This document shows positions 1-6,184 of a DNA stretch of 12,082 nucleotides, piece after piece (the first letter of the stretch is position 1; each line of letters opens with the position of its first letter). Under the pieces are notes generated by a model that saw only the letters and a program-made list of their open reading frames with translations, was not told where the DNA came from and made no database searches. Source of the stretch: JBAXXL01 sp038206725 (GTDB lineage: Bacteria; Bacteroidota; Ignavibacteria; Kapaibacteriales; UBA2268); NCBI GenBank assembly GCA_038206725.1, contig JBBRAO010000059.1, positions 1 through 12,082 on the forward strand. The letters run 5' to 3'. Both the position numbers and the translations under genes were made by a program.

Positions 1-1518
1 ATAGCAACTAAAGGCACCGCGGCAAACAAAATGCTATATACAACCGGAGTTGATACTTGGGCGGAATCTGATATAACGGCTTATGGCCTAACTCTTATAG
101 ATGACGTGGACGCGGCAACCGCAAGAACAACATTGGGATTGTGGACGTTAGCCACACAAAGCGGTACATTCTCGGGAACATCATCAAACACAAACACAGG
201 TGATGTTACAATAGGTACAGCTAATGGCTTAGGTTTATCGGGTCAAGCATTGAGTTTGGCTACAGCGAGTGGTTCAACAACCGGTGCATTAAGCTCAACA
301 GATTGGACTACATTTAATAGCAAACAAGGAGCTTTGGGCTATACAGCAGAAAATACTACAAATAAAGTAATTTCATTCTCATCTCCAACAGACGTACAGT
401 ATCCTTCAGCTAAATTGGTTAATGACCAATTGGTACTTAAAGCAAATTTGGCTGGCGCAACATTTACAGGAGCGATTTCCGCTACTAATTTGTCCGGAAC
501 GAACACAGGAGACCAAACAATCACTTTAACAGGTGATGTAACCGGTACAGGAACAGCAAGCATTGCAACGGTTGTTGGAAGAATAAACGGAACTTCATTA
601 GCGGGTTTAGCAACAGGCATTTTGAAAAATACAACCGGTACGGGCGTTCCTTCGATTGCAGTTGCGGGTGATTTCCCAACTCTAAACCAAAGCACAACCG
701 GCAACGCGGCTACAGCAACTAAATTAGCGACAGCAAGAAACATCAATGGTGTAGCTTTTGATGGTTCGGCAAACATTACTATTACCGCTATTGCTGATGC
801 AAGTACTCTTACGGGAACTTCATTAAATAGTACAGTATTAGGATCGTCCTTAACGTCAGTTGGAACTTTAGCTAATTTGACTGTTACCAACCCTATTAGT
901 GGAAGTATAACCGGCAACGCGGCTACAGCAACCAAACTTGCGGCTACGAAGAACATCAATGGTGTCGCTTTTGACGGTTCTGCAGATATTACTATTACCG
1001 CTATTGCTGGAACATTAACCGGTACAACATTGAACAGCTCAGTTGTAACAAGTAGTTTGACAAGTGTCGGTACAATAACAACAGGTACTTGGAGCGGAAC
1101 AGAAATCGTTGATGGAAAAATCTCCGATGATTTAACTCTATCAACCGGAAGTACAATTGACAATACACCTATCGGCGTTACAACAGCAAACACAGGTAAA
1201 TTCACAACATTGGAATCAACTAGTACATTTAAATTAGGTACTAATGGTTCTACCTTAAACGATATTATTAAAGTAACAATTACACAAGATGTAGTAAATA
1301 TTGCAGCCGGTTTGACTGTAACAGAAACTTTCACAGTAGCTAATGCCGTCTTAGGTTCTACAGTATATATTTCACCATCCGCAACCTTTGCCGATGGAGT
1401 TATAATAGCTTATGCTTGGGTAAGTTCTGCTGGTACAGTAAGCGTTAAATTCACTAACGTAACAGGTGCTGCAATAAACCCTGCAAGTATGGATTTCTAT
1501 ATTACTGTTATAAGATAA
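1..1518 (+). CDS. Phage tail-fibre-like repeat protein, 5'-partial
   Basis: The reading frame is open from base 1, so the gene starts left of the window; the ATG at 31 is internal (residues before it read IATKGTAANK). 505 residues are visible, very rich in Thr, Ser, Gly, Ala and Asn and almost free of Cys. The text is typical of trimeric tail-fibre or fibrous adhesin shafts: SGTNTGDQTITLTGDVTGTG, then a unit starting GNAATATKL at residue 234 that recurs at residue 305, each followed by INGVAFDGSA(N/D)ITITAIA and a SLTSVGT turn. The last 90 or so residues (from about 413) read like a small beta-sandwich cap ending FTNVTGAAINPASMDFYITVIR-type sequence, in place of the S74 peptidase chaperone often found on such fibres. 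The role, surface attachment or receptor binding, is inferred from this resemblance. No phage neighbours are visible to the right, so it could be a prophage remnant, a tail-like particle or a cellular surface protein. Confidence 0.75.
   Translation: MATKGTAANKMLYTTGVDTWAESDITAYGLTLIDDVDAATARTTLGLWTLATQSGTFSGTSSNTNTGDVTIGTANGLGLSGQALSLATASGSTTGALSSTDWTTFNSKQGALGYTAENTTNKVISFSSPTDVQYPSAKLVNDQLVLKANLAGATFTGAISATNLSGTNTGDQTITLTGDVTGTGTASIATVVGRINGTSLAGLATGILKNTTGTGVPSIAVAGDFPTLNQSTTGNAATATKLATARNINGVAFDGSANITITAIADASTLTGTSLNSTVLGSSLTSVGTLANLTVTNPISGSITGNAATATKLAATKNINGVAFDGSADITITAIAGTLTGTTLNSSVVTSSLTSVGTITTGTWSGTEIVDGKISDDLTLSTGSTIDNTPIGVTTANTGKFTTLESTSTFKLGTNGSTLNDIIKVTITQDVVNIAAGLTVTETFTVANAVLGSTVYISPSATFADGVIIAYAWVSSAGTVSVKFTNVTGAAINPASMDFYITVIR
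697..1078 (+). repeat. Tandem coding repeat of about 213 bp in the fibre gene
   Basis: A 23-bp string beginning accggcaacgcggctacagc at 697 recurs identically at 910, exactly 213 bp (71 codons) later. The protein following each copy is similar but not identical: GNAATATKLATARNINGVAF versus GNAATATKLAATKNINGVAF, and later SSLTSVGTL versus SSLTSVGTI. The first unit has an extra linker (LTVTNPISGS region) that the second lacks. This is an internal duplication in the shaft, of the kind that lengthens fibres by recombination. Confidence 0.8.
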
Positions 1519-1533
1519 TAAGAAAGAAAGAGA

Positions 1534-1576
1534 AACCCCCTAACCCGGTCATCGAGCGGAGTCGAGATGGGGAATA
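1534..1576. repeat. Short palindromic intergenic element
   Basis: Between the fibre stop codon and the terminator lies a C-rich stretch (ccccctaaccc) joined to catcgagcggagtcgagatg. The latter can fold with TCGA pairing TCGA around a gcggag loop, or CATC pairing GATG. It is more GC-rich than its surroundings and has no coding role. It resembles the short TCGAGCGGAGTCGA-type sequences I associate with dispersed intergenic repeats in many bacterial genomes; that link is from memory and was not searched. Confidence 0.45.
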
Positions 1577-1596
1577 GGAAAGACAAGAGAAGAACA

Positions 1597-1626
1597 AGCC
1601 TCGTATTTCGGTACGGGGCTTTTTTT
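1597..1626 (+). terminator. Rho-independent terminator after the fibre gene
   Basis: A 9-bp stem, agcctcgta pairing with tacggggct (one G-T wobble), closes a tttcgg loop and is followed directly by a run of T (seven including the last stem base). It lies about 80 bp after the fibre stop codon and before the small gene pair, so it separates the two units. Confidence 0.85.
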
Positions 1627-1673
1627 GTAATTGTCAATGGTTAATGAGAAGAAAAAATAATGTAAAAAAAATA

Positions 1674-1681
1674 TACTTTCG
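1674..1681 (+). promoter_or_regulatory. Candidate -7 promoter element for the small gene pair
   Basis: The octamer TACTTTCG, followed by CA, differs at one position from the Bacteroidota -7 consensus TAnnTTTG. It sits about 38 bp before the ATG at 1719, giving a leader of roughly 30 nt. No convincing TTG -33 box is visible about 20 bp upstream, so the call rests on position and one box only. Confidence 0.35.
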
Positions 1682-1718
1682 CAAATTACGTTTATAAAAA
1701 CGATAATTAAAGGTTATT

Positions 1719-1961
1719 ATGAAATATACTAAATATTTTGAATATACGCAATTGCGACCGGATAGAGCTGATATAAAAGAAGATTGGATATTGAAAGCGT
1801 TTTATTTTCCAATTCAGGAATTTATTCAAAGTGATGGAAGAATTCGAAGATGGGCAAAAATTGACGAAGCAGACGGGAAATACTTAAGAATAGTAATATT
1901 AGAAGATTTAGAAACAATTCATAATGCTTTTTTTGATAGATCGTTTAAGGATAACATATAA
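1719..1961 (+). CDS. HNAFFDR-type small protein, putative toxin of a DUF2283 pair
   Basis: This 80-residue protein is basic and compact, with no signal peptide or membrane segment. Visible blocks are RPDRADIKEDWI (residues 13-24), SDGRIRRWAKI (38-48), a beta strand KYLRIVILED (54-63) and the closing motif ETIHNAFFDRSF (65-76), with His68, Asn69, Asp73 and Arg74. I recall this pattern from a family of small hypothetical proteins, common in cyanobacteria and Bacteroidota, usually encoded next to a DUF2283 protein. Its length and alpha-beta layout resemble DUF4258/BrnT/RelE-like toxins. AAAGG (1709-1713) a few bases before the ATG is a fair ribosome site. Its stop overlaps the next start by one base (TAATG), so the two genes are co-translated. 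Toxin activity is inferred from arrangement only; a housekeeping or regulatory role is equally open. Confidence 0.7.
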   Translation: MKYTKYFEYTQLRPDRADIKEDWILKAFYFPIQEFIQSDGRIRRWAKIDEADGKYLRIVILEDLETIHNAFFDRSFKDNI

Positions 1962-2161
1962 TGCAAATAAAATATTTCCAAGACACCGATACATTAATAA
2001 TTAATTTTAATAATAATGCTATTGCGGAAACTAAAGATATAAACGAAAATCTCTTAGTTGAGCTTGACGAAAACGGTAACGTCGTGAGTATGACTTATGA
2101 ACACGCCAAAAGCAATATGAACGTAAATGATTTATCATACCAGCAGGTTGCTTTTGCTTAA
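1961..2161 (+). CDS. DUF2283-like small protein, putative antitoxin partner
   Basis: This 66-residue acidic protein fits the DUF2283 layout: a start like MxIKYFxDTDTLIINF (a strand pair), then NENLLVELDENGNVVSM, where DUF2283 proteins have a D-x-x-G turn followed by a strand of the GIEIL type. The usual final Ile-Glu-Ile-Leu is replaced by VVSMTYEHAK, so it is a divergent member. The tail after residue 48 is hydrophilic and could bind the partner protein. AAGGA (1947-1951), inside the upstream gene, sits nine bases before the ATG at 1961. DUF2283 proteins are often paired with small RelE/BrnT-like or DUF4258-like proteins and have been suggested as antitoxins; that role is inferred here. No hairpin-plus-T-run terminator is visible directly downstream. 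Confidence 0.7.
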   Translation: MQIKYFQDTDTLIINFNNNAIAETKDINENLLVELDENGNVVSMTYEHAKSNMNVNDLSYQQVAFA

Positions 2162-2196
2162 TCCATAATTAGTCAAATATGCAAAATGGAACACAC

Positions 2197-2242
2197 TTGG
2201 AGTTGAGCTCCATCCGATAGCAGATTTGTTCCTTTTGGAGTT
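2197..2242. repeat. Hairpin plus direct repeat TTGGAGTT
   Basis: TTGGAGTT occurs at 2197-2204 and again at 2235-2242. The first copy also forms a small hairpin, TGGAG (2198-2202) with CTCCA (2208-2212). The segment between reads catccgatagcagatttgtt. Together these look like a structured intergenic element, possibly a dispersed repeat, of unknown function. Confidence 0.4.
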
Positions 2243-2283
2243 TGTCCGCATCTATTTATTTTATGAATGTCCAGACCCCACCT

Positions 2284-2308
2284 AAATCCTCCCCAAAGTG
2301 GAGGACTT
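2284..2308. repeat. Intergenic hairpin element, AAATCCTCC / GGAGGACTT
   Basis: AAATCCTCC (2284-2292) pairs with GGAGGACTT (2300-2308) apart from one mismatch, around a ccaaagt loop. It is preceded by accccacct. There is no T-run, so it is not a standard terminator. Its form, accccacctaaatcctcccc with a complementary purine arm, resembles repeats I associate with intergenic DNA of Bacteroidota; this was not searched. Confidence 0.5.
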
Positions 2309-2489
2309 GAAGAAAGATGTTGAAATGACAACTCATCCGATGACCGGCATTGCAAGTACCTATCTTATTGCAGGATAGAATCAAGCGTTCGCTGGAATGG
2401 CAAGCGTTTACTTCGTATTTAGAATGGCTTCTGTTTTATTTTTAGACCAACAACTCGTTAATACATTTTAATTTATCAGAAAAAATGAT

Positions 2490-2497
2490 TAATTTTG
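2490..2497 (+). promoter_or_regulatory. Candidate ileS promoter (-7 TAATTTTG)
   Basis: TAATTTTG is an exact match to the Bacteroidota -7 consensus TAnnTTTG and lies 47 bp before the ileS start, implying a leader of about 40 nt. No good -33 TTG box is seen 17-23 bp upstream. The octamer is common in AT-rich DNA by chance. No T-box leader, which controls ileS in many Firmicutes, is apparent. Confidence 0.35.
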
Positions 2498-2544
2498 AAG
2501 TTGCGAAATTTGCGAAAAATAAAATAGAATAGATAGAGGTTAGA

Positions 2545-5500
2545 ATGTTTAAGCCATTACCGGAGAAGTTATCTTATCCTGAATTGGAACACCAAATACT
2601 TGGATTTTGGAAAGATAATAAGATCTTCGATAAATCGTTAGAATTAAGAAAAGACGCGGATTCTTTTTCCTTTTATGAAGGACCCCCTACAGTAAACGGT
2701 AATCCCGGCGTTCACCATTTGATGGCGCGTACTATAAAAGATACCGTTTGCCGCTACAAAGCGATGCAAGGGTATTACGTTCGACGTCAAGCCGGTTGGG
2801 ACACACACGGTTTGCCTGTTGAAATCGCTGTTGAAAAAGAACTTGGCTTTGCCAACAAATCTGATATTGAAAAATACGGAATAGATAAATTTAATGCCGT
2901 CTGCAAGAAATTCGTTTACGACAACATTGAAAAAGATACCGGCTGGGGATATCTGACCGAAAGAATGGGCTATTGGGTAAACTTAAAAGAAGCTTACATC
3001 ACCTGCACGCAAGAATATGTGGAATCGGTTTGGTGGGCTTTGAAAGAATTTTGGAAAAAGGATTTGATTTACCGAGGTTTTAAAGTTGTCCCACAATCAC
3101 CGACTATTCAAACACCGCTTTCAAGCCACGAATTATCTTTGGGTTACAAAGATGTTCGCGACCCAAGCGTATTTTTAAAATTGAAAATTTTAAGCTCCAA
3201 AGTTAAAGGGCTCGAAAATGCAAGATTAATGGTATGGACAACAACACCGTGGACATTGTTTGCAAACGTAGCCTGCGCTGTGGGAGCCGATATAGATTAT
3301 GTGCACGTTCGTAATACGAGACCGGTAAAAGACGGTGAGCCAATGTTTGATGAATTGGTTTTGGCGAAAGCAAGACTCGCGGTTTTGGATGGCGAATATG
3401 AAATTATTTCCGAATTTAAAGGTAGCGATTTAGTAGGCACTTTCTACGAGCAGATATTGCCCTATGCTTTAGTTGATAAAGTGGCTTATCCGAACGCTTT
3501 TTCTATTTATCCGGGCGATTTCGTTTCTACCGAAGACGGTTCGGGTATCGTGCATTTGGCTCCAGCTTTTGGTGAAGACGATTACCAAATGTCAAAAATC
3601 CATAATCTTCCATTTTTGCAACCTGTTACACCTGATGGTCACTTAACTGATGATATGGGTGATTTCGCGGGTCGTGCAATCAAAACTTTCCATTACGAAG
3701 ACGGCAGAACAGAAGAAGGTTCGGACAAAGACATCGTAATCGCATTGAAATATGCTAATAAAGTTTATCGTGCGACAAACGACTATTTGCATAGCTACCC
3801 GCATTGTTGGCGCACCGGCAATCCAATTATGTATTATGCACGCGATTCGTGGTTTATCCGCTCGCCTCGTTACAAAGAAGAGATGATTAGGCATAATAAA
3901 TACGACATCAAATGGCAGCCACCTGAGATCGGCGAAGGCCGTTTTGGTAATTGGCTGGAAGATGTAAAAGAATGGTCATTGTCCCGCGATCGCTATTGGG
4001 GCAGTCCGCTTCCAATTTGGGTAAACGTGGATGATAAAGAAGATTACTTCGCTATCGGTTCGAGAGCTGAATTAGCCGAAGGTTTGTATTTGAACGAAGA
4101 CGGCTCAATGGTACCGGTGAAAGAATGTGGAATAGAGATAGATTTGCATAGACCGTTTGTTGACAATGTACTATTCATCAAAGACGGCAAAACTTACCGA
4201 AGAACAAAAGAAGTCGTTGATGCTTGGTTCGATTCCGGTTCGATGCCGTTTGCTCAAATGCACTATCCTTTTGAAAATAAGGAATTGTTCGACAAATCTT
4301 TCCCTGCTGATTTCATCGCTGAAGGAATTGACCAAACACGCGGTTGGTTCTATACTTTGCACAATATTGCATCAGCTATTTTCGATAAACCCGCTTTCAA
4401 AAACATCATCGTTAATGAGTTGATTTTGGATGCTACCGGTGTGAAAATGTCGAAATCGAAGGGCAATTCAGTTGATCCGTTCGAAATGATGGAAAAATAT
4501 GGCGCCGACGCTGTTCGCTGGTATTTGCTAAGCAACAACCCGCCTTGGAAAGCCACCAAATTCGACGCGAAAGCTTTAGAGAAAACGGTTATTTCCGATT
4601 TCTTGCGTTCGCTGACAAATACTTACGCTTTCTTTGCATTATACGCGAATATTGACGATTATACCGGAAAAGAAGTAGTGATTCCGTTTGCACAACGCAC
4701 TGAAATAGACCGTTGGATAATCTCGCGCGTAAATACGTTAATAAAAGAATATACAACTTATATGAATGATTATGACTTGACACGCGCTACGCGTTCAATC
4801 CAATCATTTGTGATAAATGAACTTTCGAATTGGTACATCCGCAGAAACAGAAGACGCTTTTGGAAAGGGGAGAAGGATGCTGAAAAGATCGCCGCTTACC
4901 AAACTTTGCACGAGGTATTGTTGACCGTCATTAAGTTGACCGCAATGGCGGCTCCATTTTTGAGTGATGTGCTATACTCACGTTTGAAAGCTGACGATAT
5001 GCCGATATCTGTACATTTATGCGATATACCGAGTGTTGATGAAGCTCTGATAAATGTTGAATTGGAACGCAGAATGGCGGCCGCGCAGACGATAACCTCG
5101 CTTGCCCGCTCATTACGTGAAAAAGCGAATATCAAAGTTCGCCAACCGCTTAACCGTATATTGATTCCGGTGAATTCCGCGCAACAAAGACGCGATGTTC
5201 AATTGGTTGAAAATATAATCAAAGAAGAAATAAATATCAAAGCGATAGAATACGTAACCGAGGAAACCGATATCGTGCGCCGCAGTGCTAAAGGTAATTT
5301 TAAAGTAATCGGACGCAAATTCGGGAAAAATACGCAAAATGTAGCAGACTCTATAAAAGCTTTGAACGCTACACAGATTAAAGAAGTAGAAACAACCGGA
5401 AGATTGGATATATTCGTAAATGACGAAAAAATTTCGCTTATCGCGGAAGACGTTGAGATCGTGAACGAGGACATCGAAGGATGGTTGGTAGCTTCGGATA

Positions 5501-5796
5501 ATGGAATTATCGTCGCGTTGGATACTGAATTAAGCGCTGAATTGATAAACGAAGGTATTGCACGCGAAGTTGTAAGCAGAATTCAGAATCTTAGAAAAGA
5601 GTCAGGATTTGAAGTTACAGACCGCATAACAATCAAATTCGCCGCTGAAGAAAACATCAAAAACGCAATCAATCTGATGATAGATTACGTGAAAAATGAG
5701 ACTCTCGCCGAAGAAGTTCTATTCGTTGACTCACTCACAGCCGTAACACTGGATATAGAAGGCCACGCTGTAGAATTAGAAATAAAGAAGAAATAA
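2545..5796 (+). CDS. ileS: Isoleucyl-tRNA synthetase
   Basis: This cytoplasmic class I synthetase charges tRNA-Ile with isoleucine. The 1083 residues are full length for the family. The ATP-site HIGH motif appears as GVHH (residues 55-58) in EGPPTVNGNPGVHH, the form I recall from Bacteroidota enzymes (GIHH). The CP1 editing domain, which removes mischarged valine, has WTTTPWT (231-237) and GSGIVHLAPAFGEDD (about 332-346). CWRTGNPIMYYARDSWFI, SRDRYWGSPLPIW and WFDSGSMPF follow, then KMSKS at 634-638. The anticodon-binding domain carries NELSNWYIRR (758-767), and a C-terminal region begins near ARSLREKANIKVRQPLNRILI (853 on). The layout fits the eukaryote-like IleRS2 group, many members of which tolerate mupirocin; that property is inferred. 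The ATG at 2545 is preceded by AGAGG. It stands alone between its own leader and terminator. No frame break is visible. Confidence 0.97.
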   Translation: MFKPLPEKLSYPELEHQILGFWKDNKIFDKSLELRKDADSFSFYEGPPTVNGNPGVHHLMARTIKDTVCRYKAMQGYYVRRQAGWDTHGLPVEIAVEKELGFANKSDIEKYGIDKFNAVCKKFVYDNIEKDTGWGYLTERMGYWVNLKEAYITCTQEYVESVWWALKEFWKKDLIYRGFKVVPQSPTIQTPLSSHELSLGYKDVRDPSVFLKLKILSSKVKGLENARLMVWTTTPWTLFANVACAVGADIDYVHVRNTRPVKDGEPMFDELVLAKARLAVLDGEYEIISEFKGSDLVGTFYEQILPYALVDKVAYPNAFSIYPGDFVSTEDGSGIVHLAPAFGEDDYQMSKIHNLPFLQPVTPDGHLTDDMGDFAGRAIKTFHYEDGRTEEGSDKDIVIALKYANKVYRATNDYLHSYPHCWRTGNPIMYYARDSWFIRSPRYKEEMIRHNKYDIKWQPPEIGEGRFGNWLEDVKEWSLSRDRYWGSPLPIWVNVDDKEDYFAIGSRAELAEGLYLNEDGSMVPVKECGIEIDLHRPFVDNVLFIKDGKTYRRTKEVVDAWFDSGSMPFAQMHYPFENKELFDKSFPADFIAEGIDQTRGWFYTLHNIASAIFDKPAFKNIIVNELILDATGVKMSKSKGNSVDPFEMMEKYGADAVRWYLLSNNPPWKATKFDAKALEKTVISDFLRSLTNTYAFFALYANIDDYTGKEVVIPFAQRTEIDRWIISRVNTLIKEYTTYMNDYDLTRATRSIQSFVINELSNWYIRRNRRRFWKGEKDAEKIAAYQTLHEVLLTVIKLTAMAAPFLSDVLYSRLKADDMPISVHLCDIPSVDEALINVELERRMAAAQTITSLARSLREKANIKVRQPLNRILIPVNSAQQRRDVQLVENIIKEEINIKAIEYVTEETDIVRRSAKGNFKVIGRKFGKNTQNVADSIKALNATQIKEVETTGRLDIFVNDEKISLIAEDVEIVNEDIEGWLVASDNGIIVALDTELSAELINEGIAREVVSRIQNLRKESGFEVTDRITIKFAAEENIKNAINLMIDYVKNETLAEEVLFVDSLTAVTLDIEGHAVELEIKKK

Positions 5797-5822
5797 CTAT
5801 CTTCGATGGTTTTTTTATACTG

Positions 5823-5859
5823 AAAGAGACGCAAAAAAATATGCGTCTCTTTTTTTTTT
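5823..5859 (+). terminator. Rho-independent terminator of ileS
   Basis: A perfect 11-bp stem, aaagagacgca (5823-5833) with tgcgtctcttt (5842-5852), encloses an A-rich 8-nt loop and runs into an uninterrupted stretch of T. It starts 26 bp after the ileS stop codon. Confidence 0.93.
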
Positions 5860-6131
5860 GTGGAAAATTCTAACTGCTATTTGTGGTATCATCATAGCAG
5901 GATAAATATGATAACTATGTGTATATTCCCTTGTATTAGAACATAGAAAATCCCAACTATAATCTTCAACTCTTTTATTAATATATTTATTCATTTAGTC
6001 TAAATAAACACTCACCTATAAGCAAGTGAAGAATTATAAAAATTATTGCAAATTTGTCTTTTTACCAACTACAAATTTACAAAATTATGAGCAAATCTAT
6101 AATTGAATTATATGTCATTAATACACAATAC

Positions 6132-6167
6132 AAAAAAAGGGACTGCCCTTTTGAGACAGTCCCTTTT
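6132..6167 (-). terminator. Terminator of the envelope operon, possibly bidirectional
   Basis: A perfect 11-bp stem, aaaagggactg (6135-6145) with cagtccctttt (6157-6167), has an 11-nt loop. Read on the minus strand it follows the last operon gene by about 18 bp and continues into seven Ts (complement of 6132-6138). The plus-strand side has only four Ts, so it may also stop leftover ileS transcripts but less strongly. Confidence 0.9.
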
Positions 6168-6184
6168 CAAATTATTCTAAATTA

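Larger units (their letters stand above)
2162..2544. other. 383-bp gap with short repeat-like elements and the ileS leader
   Basis: No credible gene is visible. The first 150 bp hold two hairpin-forming segments described separately. The middle (2330-2420) has a direct repeat of caagcgtt, at about 2382 and 2411, around gcttgc-like sequence but no clear long stem. The last 80 bp are AT-rich and hold the presumed ileS promoter and ribosome site. A 60-codon minus-strand frame across 2173-2355 only translates the hairpin elements and has the Trp/Pro/Cys-rich look of a spurious product. Confidence 0.6.
5797..6184. other. 388-bp convergent intergenic region
   Basis: ileS (plus) and the envelope operon (minus) converge here. 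Apart from the two terminators the DNA is AT-rich and I see no gene or RNA in it. One modest inverted repeat, CTGCTAT (5874-5880) with ATAGCAG (5894-5900) around a 13-nt loop, lies just after the ileS terminator and has no T-run. Confidence 0.6.

Noticed and set aside
339..1334. 331-codon open frame on the minus strand opposite the fibre gene
   Set aside because: It is antisense to a strongly patterned coding repeat; its Val/Pro/Ala-rich text is the mirror of Thr/Asn/Gly codons, and it has no ribosome site or recognisable domain.
2173..2355. 60-codon minus-strand frame in the gap before ileS
   Set aside because: It only translates the hairpin elements; the peptide is rich in Trp, Pro, Cys and Gly with no domain, and no ribosome site precedes it.
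2382..2418. Direct repeat caagcgtt considered as a CRISPR or attachment-site repeat
   Set aside because: There are only two short copies with no regular spacing or integrase gene nearby.
3643..5474. Several 60-90 codon frames on either strand inside ileS
   Set aside because: All lie within an intact, well conserved synthetase frame and show no independent coding signal.
5874..5900. Inverted repeat CTGCTAT/ATAGCAG after ileS considered as a second terminator
   Set aside because: The stem is only 7 bp, the loop is 13 nt and there is no T-run; a strong terminator already precedes it.
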